Source of the DNA: Gemmatimonadota bacterium
Lineage (GTDB): Bacteria > Gemmatimonadota > Gemmatimonadetes > Gemmatimonadales > GWC2-71-9
Direction of reading: 5' to 3'
DNA: 64,000 nucleotides
Assembly: GCA_009692115.1 (NCBI GenBank)
Contig: SHZU01000003.1
Span: 161,079-225,078, forward strand
Positions 55,862 through 64,000 of the stretch are shown here, piece by piece. The position numbers and the translations under genes are program-made. How positions within the stretch are numbered: the stretch's first letter is position 1; each line of letters begins with the position of its first letter. Under the pieces are notes generated by a model, which was not told the origin of the DNA, made no database searches, and was given only the letters and a program-made list of their open reading frames with translations.

Positions 55862-56481
55862 GCGGAACGAGTCTGGTGGACGGAGTTGCCGAACGGTTCC
55901 GAGACGACGTCAATTTTCTCGGGCGGCATGAAGAAGCCCCGCTCGTCCATCAGAAATTCCTGCCGGAGGGTCGGATCGGTGATCGATTCGCCCTTGATCT
56001 TCTTCTGCAACATCATGATCCCGTACAGCAACCCTTCGGGGCGTGGCGGGCACCCGGGGACATAGACGTCGACCGGGATGATCGTGTCGATGCCCTGCAC
56101 CATGGCGTAGGTATCGAAAATCCCACCGGTCGAGGCGCAGGCACCCATCGAGATGGCCCATTTCGGCTGGGGCATCTGATCCCAGATCCGGCGAATGATC
56201 GGCGCCAGCTTGAAGGGAAGCCGCCCGGCGCAGATCAGGACGTCGGCCTGCCGCGGCGAGAAGCTCATCCGCTCCATGCCGAACCGGGAAATATCGAACC
56301 GGCCGGCCGCCGTGGCCATGAACTCGATGGCGCAGCAGGCGGTGCCGAACGGCATCGACCAGAGCGAGTTGGCCCGGCTCCAGTTGACCAGCGAATCGAG
56401 TCTGGTGGTCATCCAGTTGGGCGAAACCGCCGGAATCTCGGCCGTTTCCGGGTTGGCATCGGGAGGTAGTGTCAGTCCCAT
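55858..56481 (-). CDS. nuoB: NADH-quinone oxidoreductase subunit B
   Basis: 207 aa from the ATG at 56481, overlapping nuoA by 10 bp; the extension to 56661 lies inside nuoA. It carries the terminal 4Fe-4S cluster N2: adjacent cysteines in [18 protein letters not shown], one in [16 protein letters not shown] and one in [19 protein letters not shown]2 passes electrons to quinone. Confidence 0.97.
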   Translation of the reverse strand: MGLTLPPDANPETAEIPAVSPNWMTTRLDSLVNWSRANSLWSMPFGTACCAIEFMATAAGRFDISRFGMERMSFSPRQADVLICAGRLPFKLAPIIRRIWDQMPQPKWAISMGACASTGGIFDTYAMVQGIDTIIPVDVYVPGCPPRPEGLLYGIMMLQKKIKGESITDPTLRQEFLMDERGFFMPPEKIDVVSEPFGNSVHQTRSA

Positions 56482-56837
56482 TGGAACGCGCCCCGCTTCC
56501 AGACGTAGATGTAACCCACGGCGAGAATGCCGACGAACACCAGCATCTCGATGAGGAGGAGGCCCCGGATTGCCGTGAGCTGGTGGAAGGCTACCGCCCA
56601 CGGAATCATGAAGACGGTTTCGATATCGAAGATGATGAACAGCATCGCGACCAGGTACCACTTGATCGAGAACCGTTCGCGGGCGTCGCCAAGAACCGGG
56701 ATGCCCGATTCATAGGGCGCCACCTTGGTGGCGGTGCGTCGATAGGTCGAGAAGATGTGCGAGACACCGAGCATCATGATCGCGTTGGCGACCACGAACC
56801 CGATCAGCACCAGCACTGGAACGTACGACCGTAGCAT
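56472..56837 (-). CDS. nuoA: NADH-quinone oxidoreductase subunit A
   Basis: 121 aa from the ATG at 56837, giving [19 protein letters not shown], a normal NuoA N-terminus. The longer frame to 56900 would begin with a GTG inside the operator palindrome and is therefore rejected. Further motifs: [39 protein letters not shown] with the conserved acidic residues. It is the first gene of the 14-gene complex I operon. Confidence 0.93.
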   Translation of the reverse strand: MLRSYVPVLVLIGFVVANAIMMLGVSHIFSTYRRTATKVAPYESGIPVLGDARERFSIKWYLVAMLFIIFDIETVFMIPWAVAFHQLTAIRGLLLIEMLVFVGILAVGYIYVWKRGAFQWD

Positions 56838-56884
56838 GGCAGCGGTCCCGATGACTTGTAATAGGCCAGCCGGCAGGAATGGCA

Positions 56885-56902
56885 TCGTGAAATATTTCAC
56901 GA
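56885..56902. promoter_or_regulatory. Rex-like operator at the head of the nuo operon
   Basis: TCGTGAAATATTTCACGA is an 18-bp perfect palindrome. It matches the Rex operator pattern TTGTGAA-N4-TTCACAA except for the second base of each arm. It sits about 7 to 24 bp downstream of the predicted transcription start, a blocking position, and 48 bp upstream of the nuoA start. Rex senses the NADH/NAD+ ratio and is known to repress nuo in Streptomyces. No rex gene is seen in the window. Confidence 0.7.
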
Positions 56903-56915
56903 ACTTCGGAGGTCG

Positions 56916-56944
56916 AATCTAACCAAGCGTCAAATCCAGTTCAA
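56916..56944 (-). promoter_or_regulatory. Promoter of the nuo operon
   Basis: On minus: -35 TTGAAC (56939-56944), 17-bp spacer, -10 TAGATT (56916-56921). The start of transcription should lie near 56909, just before the Rex-like palindrome. Confidence 0.7.
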
Positions 56945-56983
56945 CCCAGCCGGTACCCCCGCAAATGGCGTCCGCGACTGGGT

Positions 56984-58180
56984 TTAGTACCACTCTGGCT
57001 GCATTGAGAGCGGCGTCTCGTCAAGGCGGCGTAACAGCTGGTGGGTCGGCTGGGTGGCGGCAAGGACCCAATCCAGGAAGTAGCGGGCGGCGGCCAGTTT
57101 GCCCAAGTAAAAGCGGTCCCCTGGGCTGGCCTCGAGGCCTCGTTGGGCGGCCAGGGCCTGCTCGACCCAGAGCCATCCGACGACGGTGTGACCGAAGACG
57201 GTCAAGTAGGGGAACGCGTTGGCCAGGCCGCGTTCGGGGTCGGGACACGCCACCAACCGGTCGGTGGTCTCGACCAGCGCAGTGACGCCCGCCGCCAACG
57301 CGGTCCCCAGATGGATCAGGTTGGTGTTGGTGCCGACCGCCCCCGCGCTGCCGAGCGGGCGGAACTTGCCTTCGCCGAGATTGAAGACGGGGTTGACGGT
57401 GCCCCGCGAGCCCATTTTATGGTTCAGGCCGCCGATGCAGACGTCAGTGCGGTCGGCCAAGGTGCCGTCGTCCGCCATCAAGTACTTCGGGACGATGAAC
57501 AACGAGATGCCGCGGACGCCGGCGGGGGCGCCCTCGATCTTCGCCATGACCAGATGGACGATATTCTCGGAGAGTTCGTGGTCGCCGGCGGAGATCCACA
57601 TCTTCGATCCGAACAACCGGTAGGTCCCATCCGGGCCCGGCACCGCCCGGGTGGTGATGTCGGCGAGGGACGAACCGGCCTGGGTTTCCGAGAGGGCCAT
57701 GGTGCCGAAGAACCGCCCGGCCGGCATCGGCTCGGCGTACTGCTCGATCTGCGCCGGGGTGCCGTGGGCCAGGATCAGGTTGACCGCCGCCCCGGTCAGC
57801 AGCGCGTAGCCGGCCGTCGACCCGTTGGCGGCTTTGAAATGGGCAAACGCGGCTTTCTCGACGACGCAGGGCAGCTGGAGGCCGCCGCGATCAGCCGAAT
57901 GGCCCGCCACCATGCACCCCGCCTCGACGTAGGCGTCGAGCGCTTCTTTGACGGCGGGATGGGGGTGAACCCGATGGCCGTCAAACGTAGGCTCGGCTAC
58001 GTCCACGGTCTTCCAATGGGGCCGAAACCGGGTCTGGGCCAGGACCTTGGCCGCGTCCATGATCTGATCGAACGTTGCCCGGCTATGCTCGGCACAACGA
58101 GCCCGTTGGCAAAGCGCCTCGGTGTCGAGTACTTCATAGAGTTGGAACTCGAGATCGCGGCGGGAGAGCAAATCAGCCAT
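56984..58180 (-). CDS. Acyl-CoA dehydrogenase-like protein with an internal deletion
   Basis: 398 aa from the ATG at 58180. Residues 1-283 follow the large acyl-CoA dehydrogenase type (DmdC-like): MADLLSRRDLEFQLYEVLDT, the FAD-side segment MALSETQAGSSLADITTRA, LFGSKMWISAGDHELSENIV and LNHKMGSRGTVNPVFNLGEG. Then FRPLGSAGAVG jumps straight to a C-terminal part (FPYLTVFGHTVVGWLWVEQ ... DRFYLGKLAAARYFLDWV). Relatives are near 590-600 aa. The missing block would hold the catalytic glutamate region and much of the C-terminal helical domain. The frame is intact across the join near 57331. Probably non-functional as a dehydrogenase, unless the join is an assembly artefact. Confidence 0.8.
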   Translation of the reverse strand: MADLLSRRDLEFQLYEVLDTEALCQRARCAEHSRATFDQIMDAAKVLAQTRFRPHWKTVDVAEPTFDGHRVHPHPAVKEALDAYVEAGCMVAGHSADRGGLQLPCVVEKAAFAHFKAANGSTAGYALLTGAAVNLILAHGTPAQIEQYAEPMPAGRFFGTMALSETQAGSSLADITTRAVPGPDGTYRLFGSKMWISAGDHELSENIVHLVMAKIEGAPAGVRGISLFIVPKYLMADDGTLADRTDVCIGGLNHKMGSRGTVNPVFNLGEGKFRPLGSAGAVGTNTNLIHLGTALAAGVTALVETTDRLVACPDPERGLANAFPYLTVFGHTVVGWLWVEQALAAQRGLEASPGDRFYLGKLAAARYFLDWVLAATQPTHQLLRRLDETPLSMQPEWY

Positions 58181-58284
58181 TGAGGTCGACCGTTGGGGTG
58201 GGGGCGACTCGGCGCCGTAGAATCTACGCCCCCGCTCTGCCGTCGATACCATGGGCCGGCCCCCGATCGGTCCCGGCGCCGCAC

Positions 58285-58314
58285 TTGTGAAGGCACCGGC
58301 CCAGTGGGTAGGGT
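58285..58314 (+). promoter_or_regulatory. Possible promoter of the SARP-TPR gene
   Basis: -35 TTGTGA (58285-58290), 18-bp spacer, -10 TAGGGT (58309-58314), 12 nt before the ATG. The 146-bp divergent gap with the acyl-CoA dehydrogenase gene also holds a small palindrome, CGTAGA-A-TCTACG, near 58215. Confidence 0.4.
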
Positions 58315-58326
58315 TCCGTCTTCCTC

Positions 58327-60708
58327 ATGGCGCGCTACACCCTCCAAACTTCCGGCCGGCTGGCCCTGGCCGGCCCCGACGGCCCGTGCGGGGTCGACGA
58401 TCCGATTGCCCTCCCGCTCCTCGTCCTGGCGGCCCTCCACGCCGGGGGCGGAGTCGACGACGATGCCGCCTTGCTGCTGCTGACGCCGGACCTCACCCCC
58501 GCGGCCGGGCGCGCCCGGCTCGCGGCCGCGGCGGCCGCGGTGGCGGCCAGTGCCGGCGCCCCGCTGATCGAGTATTCCGACGGCCGCCTCACGCTTCGCC
58601 GGGATCTGGTGGGGGTGGATGTCGAGACCTCGGCGGTGGCGGAACACCACCCGCTGCAGGCCGGCTTTCTGGCCGGTGTCCTGCTGCCTTCACCGGAATT
58701 CGGCGACTGGGTGGCGGACGTTCGGCCCCGGATTCGGGCGGCCCATGGGCCGGCTCGGTTGGGATCGTGGCTCGGCACCCCGACCGACCGGACCGCGGCC
58801 TTGATCGCTGTCGGGGGCCTGATCCTGCTGGTGTCGGTGTGGGCGACCCGGGCCGCCCCTCCGCCCGGCCTGGCGGCCGGGGCCGCGATCGTGCTGGCCG
58901 ATCTCGACAATGCGACCGGCGACACCCTGTTCGACCAGTCGTTGATCGTGGCGGCCGCCGTCGGCCTCGGGCAATCGGCGCGCTTCAGCATTCTGTCCCG
59001 GAACCGAGTGGTGGAGGCCCTGCAGCGGATGGGACAGTCTCGGACCGACACGGTTCGGCTCAGTTTTGAGTTGGCCCGGGAAGTGGCGGCCCGGGAGAAT
59101 ACCCAGTACGTCCTCGGGTTTCGGATCGAGCGGGTTGGCGAGGGGTACCGTCTCTCCTCAACGCTTGCCGAGGCAGGGTCCGGCCAAGCGGTGCGTTCGG
59201 CCGAAGCCAGCGCCGAGACCCGGGCCGGCACGTTGAGCGCGCTGGACCGGTTGATCGATGAAACCCGGGCGGGTTTGGGAGAGAGCCGAAGCGAACGGCG
59301 GGAACGTTCGGTGGGCCTCCCGGCGGCGACGACGCCTTCGTTCGAGGCGCTCCGGTCCTACGCCCAAGGCAGTCTGGCCTGGGGGCGGGGTGAGTTTGCG
59401 ATTGCCAAGGGGTTGTGGGGGCGGGCGCTGGATTTGGACACCGGGTTTGCGATGGCGTTGGGGGCCATGGGGGCGTACTACACCCGCCATCACGATCGGG
59501 CCGCGGCCACCCGGTTCTATACCCAGGCGCTGCGGCAGCGGGACCGCCTGACCGAGTTGGAGCGGCTTCGGCTCGAGGAGGGGTACGCTGGCCTTCGGGG
59601 TGAAACCGATTCGATGCTCGCGATCGACCGGGCCATCGTGGCGCGGTTCCCGTCAGCCGAGAGCTGGTACGGCTACGGGACCGAATTGATGCGCCTCGGC
59701 CGGAGCCGGGAGGCACTGAACGCCCTGACCGAGGCCCTCAGGTTCGACTCGACGGACGCCAACATCCACGGGAACTTGGGCAACGCGGCAAAGCAAACGG
59801 ACCAGCTGGATCTGGCCCTCGAACACTTCAACCGTGCCGCCGCGATTGATAGTACCGTGCTCCTCCGCGGGTTCGTCATCGCCGAGTACGGCGAACTACT
59901 GGTTCGGCTCGGCCGGTTCGACGAGGCCGACGACCATTTTCGGCGGATCCTTAGCCGCCCCGGGATTCGGGACCGGCCCTATGCCCTTCGGAGTCTCGGG
60001 CTGCTCCGCGTGTGGCGGGGCCGGCTCGATGAAGCGGTCGGATTCCTTCGGCAAGCCACCGCGGCCTCGATCCAGGTCGATGACCGGACGGCGCTCGGCG
60101 CGCTCCGGGGCCGGGCCTATGAGGGCCTAACGCTGCTGCTGATGGGCGATGGTCAGGAAGCCAACCGGGCGCTCGACTCCTTGATGACCAGTATCCGTCC
60201 GAATGTCGAGCCGCAGGCCCTCGCCCTGTTTGTCCGGACGCTCCTGCGGGCCAACCGAATTGCCGATGCCCGGCGGCTCGCCACCCTGCCGCATGACACC
60301 GTGGGCCAAGCCGATCGGAAGGCGCTCCGGTTTGTCAGCGCGGCGGTGGCCATCGCCGGCGGGCAGGCGGATTCAGGCATGGCACTCCTCGAGGCCGGCG
60401 CGGCCGCGCCCCAGCCGGCGGTGACCAACTGGCTTCGGGTCGAAGGTCTCGTGGGTCAGCGGAAGGCCGAGCCTGCTCTCGCGCTCGCGGACTCGCTCAC
60501 CGCCAGCCGCGAGTTTGGAACCGAATCTCAATTCGAGTGGATCTGGGGCTTGGTCCGGGCCGCCGACCTCGCCGCTGAGCTCGGCCACGGGAAGGCGGCG
60601 CTGGCGGGGTACCGGCGTCTCATCGACCTGTGGAGCGGTGGCGACCGGTCGTCCGCCTTGCTCGACCACGCCCGGAAACAAGTGGAGGTCCTCGGAACCG
60701 CACGGTGA
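58327..60708 (+). CDS. Membrane-anchored SARP/BTAD-like tetratricopeptide repeat protein
   Basis: 793 aa. Residues 1-145 resemble a SARP/BTAD regulator: a GRLALAGPDGP opening, an alanine-rich helical region, then DGRLTLRRDLVGVDVE and FLAGVLLPSPEFGDWV, as in bacterial transcriptional activation domains, but the DNA-binding part looks degenerate. A transmembrane helix (about 156-174, ALIAVGGLILLVSVW) follows. Residues 185-320 include VLADLDNATGDTLFDQSLIV and a FlgO/TolB-N-like fold seen in adenylate-cyclase/TPR proteins. The remainder is TPR repeats (LMRLGRSREALNALTEALRF, VRLGRFDEADDHFRRIL). Such proteins are common in this phylum; the role is unknown. Confidence 0.75.
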   Translation: MARYTLQTSGRLALAGPDGPCGVDDPIALPLLVLAALHAGGGVDDDAALLLLTPDLTPAAGRARLAAAAAAVAASAGAPLIEYSDGRLTLRRDLVGVDVETSAVAEHHPLQAGFLAGVLLPSPEFGDWVADVRPRIRAAHGPARLGSWLGTPTDRTAALIAVGGLILLVSVWATRAAPPPGLAAGAAIVLADLDNATGDTLFDQSLIVAAAVGLGQSARFSILSRNRVVEALQRMGQSRTDTVRLSFELAREVAARENTQYVLGFRIERVGEGYRLSSTLAEAGSGQAVRSAEASAETRAGTLSALDRLIDETRAGLGESRSERRERSVGLPAATTPSFEALRSYAQGSLAWGRGEFAIAKGLWGRALDLDTGFAMALGAMGAYYTRHHDRAAATRFYTQALRQRDRLTELERLRLEEGYAGLRGETDSMLAIDRAIVARFPSAESWYGYGTELMRLGRSREALNALTEALRFDSTDANIHGNLGNAAKQTDQLDLALEHFNRAAAIDSTVLLRGFVIAEYGELLVRLGRFDEADDHFRRILSRPGIRDRPYALRSLGLLRVWRGRLDEAVGFLRQATAASIQVDDRTALGALRGRAYEGLTLLLMGDGQEANRALDSLMTSIRPNVEPQALALFVRTLLRANRIADARRLATLPHDTVGQADRKALRFVSAAVAIAGGQADSGMALLEAGAAAPQPAVTNWLRVEGLVGQRKAEPALALADSLTASREFGTESQFEWIWGLVRAADLAAELGHGKAALAGYRRLIDLWSGGDRSSALLDHARKQVEVLGTAR

Positions 60709-60759
60709 CGTTATATTCGCTGGTCCTTTCCTACTACCCCCACGCCTGGAAACTCGCGG

Positions 60760-61338
60760 ATGTCCATTAAATCCGATCGTTGGATTCGCCGGATGGTGAA
60801 GGAACACGCCATGATCGAGCCATTCACCGATTCGCAGGTCCGGCAGGTCGATGCCCAGGGCCGGAAGGTGATTTCGTACGGCGTGTCCTCGTACGGCTAC
60901 GACATGCGGGTGGCCGGCGAGTTCAAGATCTTTACCAACGTGCTGTCGGCCATCGTCGATCCCAAGGACTTCGATCCGAAGAGCTTCGTCGAATTTCAGG
61001 GCGACACCTGCATCGTCCCCCCCAACAGTTTCGCGCTGGCCCGTTCGGTCGAGTACTTCCGGATCCCGCGGAACGTCCTGACCATCTGCGTCGGGAAATC
61101 GACCTATGCCCGGTGTGGCATCATTACCAACGTGACGCCGTTCGAGCCCGAGTGGGAAGGCCACGTCACCCTGGAAATCTCCAATACCACGCCGCTCCCG
61201 GCCAAAGTCTACGCCAACGAGGGCATTTGTCAGGTGCTGTTCTTCGAGGCCGACGCCGACGACGTCTGCGAGACGAGCTACAAGGACAAGGCCGGCAAGT
61301 ATCAGGGCCAGTTGGGCGTCACCCTTCCAAGGCTATAG
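60760..61338 (+). CDS. dcd: dCTP deaminase
   Basis: 192 aa. It deaminates dCTP to dUTP for dTMP supply. Motifs: [60 protein letters not shown] with the catalytic arginine, and [20 protein letters not shown] with the catalytic glutamate, then [12 protein letters not shown]. Length is standard. It lies 51 bp after the SARP-TPR gene; a TATATT at 60712-60717 might be its -10. Confidence 0.96.
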   Translation: MSIKSDRWIRRMVKEHAMIEPFTDSQVRQVDAQGRKVISYGVSSYGYDMRVAGEFKIFTNVLSAIVDPKDFDPKSFVEFQGDTCIVPPNSFALARSVEYFRIPRNVLTICVGKSTYARCGIITNVTPFEPEWEGHVTLEISNTTPLPAKVYANEGICQVLFFEADADDVCETSYKDKAGKYQGQLGVTLPRL

Positions 61339-61399
61339 ACCTATGGCATACGAAGACCTTGACCCGGCCCGGCCCCGCCGCCTCGATGGGTGGCGGAGT

Positions 61400-62000
61400 C
61401 CGACCCTCGGGCTCGACCTGGTGGTGCCAAACCCCAACTGGCGGACCAGGGCCCGGTAGTACCAGCCCGTCCACCGGATCCTGGGGTCATTGGCTGAAAG
61501 ATTGACCGGCAGCCGGATGTTGGCGCTGGCGACGCCAAGTGGCTAGAGGAAAGTGAGATGCCGAACCTGCTCTGCCAGGGGCCGGTAGTCGATCCGTCGC
61601 TCGTGGAACCGGCCCCGCTTGCCCCAGATGGTGAGGCCGAGGATCGCGAGGATCACGGCCAGTTCGATCCGGCCCCAAAGGCCGGCTGCTGCCCACCCGC
61701 TCCCGTTCGCCATGAGCCCCATCCCCGCGGCGACGGCCGCCATCCACTCCAGGCTGAATACCATCGTGAAGGCGGATCGATACCGGTCGGCGTAGTAGGT
61801 CGCCAAGTGGTCGAACCACCCATGGGTCGGGGGCCAACCCTTCGGTCAATTGGCCCCGAATGCCGGGGCCGAGTTCGGCCCACCGGGCCAGCCAGAGCGC
61901 GGCGGTGGCCTCGGGATAGTTCGAGGGGATCCGGCGCACCGCCAGATTCCGGAGGGCCCCAAGCCAGGCGAATGCCGTGGGCGCCAGGGACGAGAGATGT
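61400..62000 (-). pseudogene. Decayed two-helix membrane protein (possibly SLATT-like)
   Basis: Minus-strand coding similarity is broken into pieces. LRNLAVRRIPSNYPEATAAL and ARWAELGPGIRGQLTEGLA are in one frame. After a shift near 61820 comes WFDHLATYYADRYRSAFTMV, two hydrophobic stretches, and YRPLAEQVRHLTFL. An amber stop (61543-61545) interrupts it, but PLGVASANIRLPVNLSANDP and WTGWYYRALVRQ continue in the same frame. The pattern of YADRYRSAF, two helices and AEQVRHLTFL resembles 2TM proteins such as SMODS/SLOG-associated 2TM effectors. That resemblance is from memory and unproven. At least one frameshift and one stop mean it is not expressed intact. Confidence 0.5.
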
Positions 62001-62123
62001 CGTCTCGCCGACCCGCCGAAAGCACGTTGGCGGTGCCGCCCAGATCTGGAAGTACCTTGCGGGTGGCGTCGGCGGGCTCGCCGCCTTTTCTTGGCGCGCT
62101 GGTTGGTGGGCGGTTCCGGATCG

Positions 62124-62541
62124 ATGCTTCATTCCTTCGAGGTCGAAGAAGCGACCTCGGGATCCGAGTTTCGGACCACGATTCGCCCGCGGAGCGTCCG
62201 GTTCGTCGAGAGCCCGTCGAGTATTCCGCCGCGGGACAACCGGGCCTGTGACGACCCGTTTATCGCGACACAGGCCCGGTCCATCAACACCGAGGGGTGG
62301 CTCGACTTCGATGCGCCGAAGCGGGAGCTGTAGGTGCCCCTCAACTGCACCACGTATGACCAGGCAGGCGGGGTGGTGGCCAATGTCGTTCTGGCCAATC
62401 GGATCCGGGCCGACGCCACCGACTGGTACAACCCGTTGGGGTGAGGCCGCCAAACACCGGGGTCGTGGAAAGCGGGAGCGTACCGGGTCGACTGTGCCTA
62501 CGGCGGAAAGGTGGTCGTCAGTGGTTCGTTCAAGGTGCTAG
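62124..62541 (+). pseudogene. Decayed secreted protein with repeated stop codons
   Basis: A plus-strand frame from about 62124 reads SVRFVESPSSIPPRDNRACD, SINTEGWLDFDAPKREL, a TAG stop (62331-62333), TTYDQAGGVVANVVLANRIR, DATDWYNPLG, a TGA stop (62442-62444), then WKAGAYRVDCAYGGKVVVSG. The order resembles bacterial envelope proteins with a W...GxYRVD...G.VVASGxFxV tail. Both stops are one base away from Tyr or Trp codons expected at those places, so this is recent decay or sequencing error. It is head-to-head with the minus-strand pseudogene beside it. Confidence 0.5.
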
Positions 62542-63968
62542 CGAGTGATGTCGTACACCTGCAGACTCGGGTTGGGTGGGTTACTGGCGGCAAAGACGAA
62601 CAGCCGCCCCCCAATCCGAACGACCTCCCCGGTATGAAGTCCGTTGGCCACGACCACCGACCCAGCCAGCACGGGCCGGGCCGGATCGGCCAGATCGTAG
62701 ACGTAGAGCCCGTGCTTGGACCAATCCGCCGTCACGACGAGCAAGGTGCCGTCGTCGGTCACGGCCACGTCGCTGACCGTCCGGCCCTCGGGAATCCGGA
62801 GCGAGTCGGCCAAGACCGGGCCGCTACCGCTGATTCGCCAAATCTTGACCGCATCGCCGACGCCCGACCCGTTGCGGGGGCTCCCGCCCCAGGTGCCGGT
62901 GTAGGCGTACTGACCCTTCACCCAGAGATCGGAACCCCAGCGTTCCGGGACGTTGTTGCCGCCGCCTAACGTGGCCAGGGTGATCGGGTCGAGCTTCCAG
63001 AGTCCGCTGGCTAAGTCATTGGCCCAGAGGGCGCCATCGGCCAGCATGATCCCCCAGACGAAGGTGTTGCCGATTCCTCCAGGGCGGACCTGGGCCCGGA
63101 TCCGGGGGGTCAAGTCGCCGTTCAGGGTGCCCGACACGTCGAGCGCCACCACCCCGCCGTTGTAGAACGCCGCATAGAGGATCTGTTTGGCTTCGTCCAT
63201 CCAGAAATTATGGACGCCGGCGCCCGGGATCCGAAGCGAGGCCACTTCCCGGGGGGCGGTCAGATCGGACACGTCGACGACATGGAGATCGCCGGCGGAG
63301 GTGTCGATCAGGCGGGCCGGTCCCTCCTGCCCGATGAAGAGGTAGCGCTTTTCGCCCGACACCGGATTGTGGAACCACCACGCGTTGTGGACGGCGGGGC
63401 CACCGGGGACGCCGTTGGCGCTGGTGACGAGACGGCTGATCTCGACCGGGTTCGACGGCGAGCCGCCCTTCCGGCCGTTCCCGACGTCGTAGATGACCAC
63501 GCCGGTGTTCCAGGCGCAGACGAAGGCGATGCCGTCCCGGACGAAGGTGTCGTGAATGCCGTACTGCGGCGGGATCGGCACCTCGCCGACCAGCACGGGT
63601 GCGGTGCTCGGAGTGAGCCCCGTCAGACTGAAGACGGCCCGGGCCGTATCCAACTGGGCCCGGATGGTGACTGGACCGGCCGCGGTGAGGCGGATCCGGG
63701 CCGTGGCAACGCCCTGCCCGTCCGTTGGGGTCTCGGCGACGATGGTGGCGGCACCGATCACGACCTGCCACTGGAGCGCCTGGCCCACGGCCACCGCGCC
63801 GCCCTGGGCTACGGCCACCCGCAGGAGCACTGGAAGCTCGCCGTCAACCTCGGCCCGTTGATTGTTGCCGCCAACGACCGCCAGGGTCACGGCAGGCGGG
63901 GGTGGCGGAGGGACCGGTTCGCTGGTGCAGGCGACGGTCAGGGCCAGGAGGCAGGTGACAAATCTCAT
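62538..63968 (-). CDS. Lipoprotein with Ig-like domain and LVIVD-type repeats
   Basis: 476 aa, ATG preceded by GGAGACC. The signal FVTCLLALTVACTSEP has a lipobox cysteine, followed by a proline stretch. Residues 25-120 look like a bacterial Ig-like (invasin/BIG) domain: GQALQWQVVIGAATIVAE, DGQGVATARIRLTAAGPVTI. The rest is a beta-propeller-like series of LVIVD-type repeats (GDLHVVDVSDLTAPREVASL, GLYVYDLADPARPVLAGSVV). Such proteins sit on the outer surface; no enzymatic motif is seen. It is the last complete gene of the window, transcribed leftwards from near the right edge. Confidence 0.8.
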   Translation of the reverse strand: MRFVTCLLALTVACTSEPVPPPPPPAVTLAVVGGNNQRAEVDGELPVLLRVAVAQGGAVAVGQALQWQVVIGAATIVAETPTDGQGVATARIRLTAAGPVTIRAQLDTARAVFSLTGLTPSTAPVLVGEVPIPPQYGIHDTFVRDGIAFVCAWNTGVVIYDVGNGRKGGSPSNPVEISRLVTSANGVPGGPAVHNAWWFHNPVSGEKRYLFIGQEGPARLIDTSAGDLHVVDVSDLTAPREVASLRIPGAGVHNFWMDEAKQILYAAFYNGGVVALDVSGTLNGDLTPRIRAQVRPGGIGNTFVWGIMLADGALWANDLASGLWKLDPITLATLGGGNNVPERWGSDLWVKGQYAYTGTWGGSPRNGSGVGDAVKIWRISGSGPVLADSLRIPEGRTVSDVAVTDDGTLLVVTADWSKHGLYVYDLADPARPVLAGSVVVANGLHTGEVVRIGGRLFVFAASNPPNPSLQVYDITR

Positions 63969-64000
63969 TTGGTCTCCAGGACAACAACCAAGTGGGGGGC

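Noticed and set aside
60712-60717. TATATT as a dcd promoter
   Set aside because: A good -10 by itself, but no acceptable -35 at 16-18 bp; mentioned only in the gene entry.
61343-61546. Plus-strand ORF after dcd (starts MAYEDLDPARPRRLDGW, amber at 61457-61459) read as a broken small gene
   Set aside because: The opposite strand over the same bases reads more like a real protein and continues the 2TM pseudogene (WTGWYYRALVRQ), so the plus frame is probably its antisense shadow.

Overview
The window looks like a 64 kb stretch of a high-GC, Gram-negative bacterial chromosome. The gene set fits Gemmatimonadota: Kdo-type LPS assembly, menaquinone by the futalosine route, a 14-gene complex I, frequent GTG starts, and large TPR proteins with a SARP/BTAD-like N-terminus. 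This assignment is inferred from protein style and gene order and was not checked against a database. I see no insertion sequences, prophage, rRNA or CRISPR array.

Layout. Positions 1-692 hold two truncated genes back to back: terC on minus and the effector domain of an NhaR-like LysR regulator on plus. Positions 794-8329 are on plus: a compact run of a DUF512 radical-SAM protein, der, plsY, gpsA, a MerR-like regulator, surE and pcm, then a DedA protein, tRNA-Arg(CCU) and a YfgM-like TPR protein. Near 8.4 kb coding switches strand, and almost everything from 8.6 to 58 kb is on minus. The switch lies at an AT-rich intergenic site that resembles a dif (XerC/XerD) site, with two DnaA-box-like 9-mers beside it. 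The convergent gene orientation is what a replication terminus would show. This is the most interesting signal I found.

The minus-strand block, read in transcription order, has several operons. The first is complex I, nuoA to nuoN (56.8 to 42.9 kb), with a good promoter and a Rex-like operator at its head. Next come a phosphomannomutase and a UPF0182 membrane protein, then sucC-sucD-ndk behind a promoter. The lipid operon follows: yceD-rpmF-plsX-fabH-fabD-fabG-acpP-fabF. The menaquinone operon is mqnE-mqnA-mqnC, followed by ispF, a second DedA protein and xerD. A small membrane-anchored protein of unknown function has its own operator-like palindrome. Last is a 15-gene envelope operon starting at kdsB and running through pyrG, kdsA, kdsC, kdsD, lptC, lptA, lptB, rpoN, sugar-transfer and lipid-carrier genes, ending with dapF. 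Within it CTP made by PyrG can feed KdsB, Kdo goes into LPS, and LptA/B/C export it.

The right end (57-64 kb) is mixed. It has an acyl-CoA dehydrogenase lacking its middle, a SARP-TPR membrane protein, dcd, about 1.2 kb of decayed genes with in-frame stops and a frameshift, and a lipoprotein with LVIVD-type repeats. A second notable signal is a dispersed element of exactly five 7-bp units (35 bp). It occurs four times, three of them at or within 2 bp of a stop codon inside operons and one in frame within nuoG.
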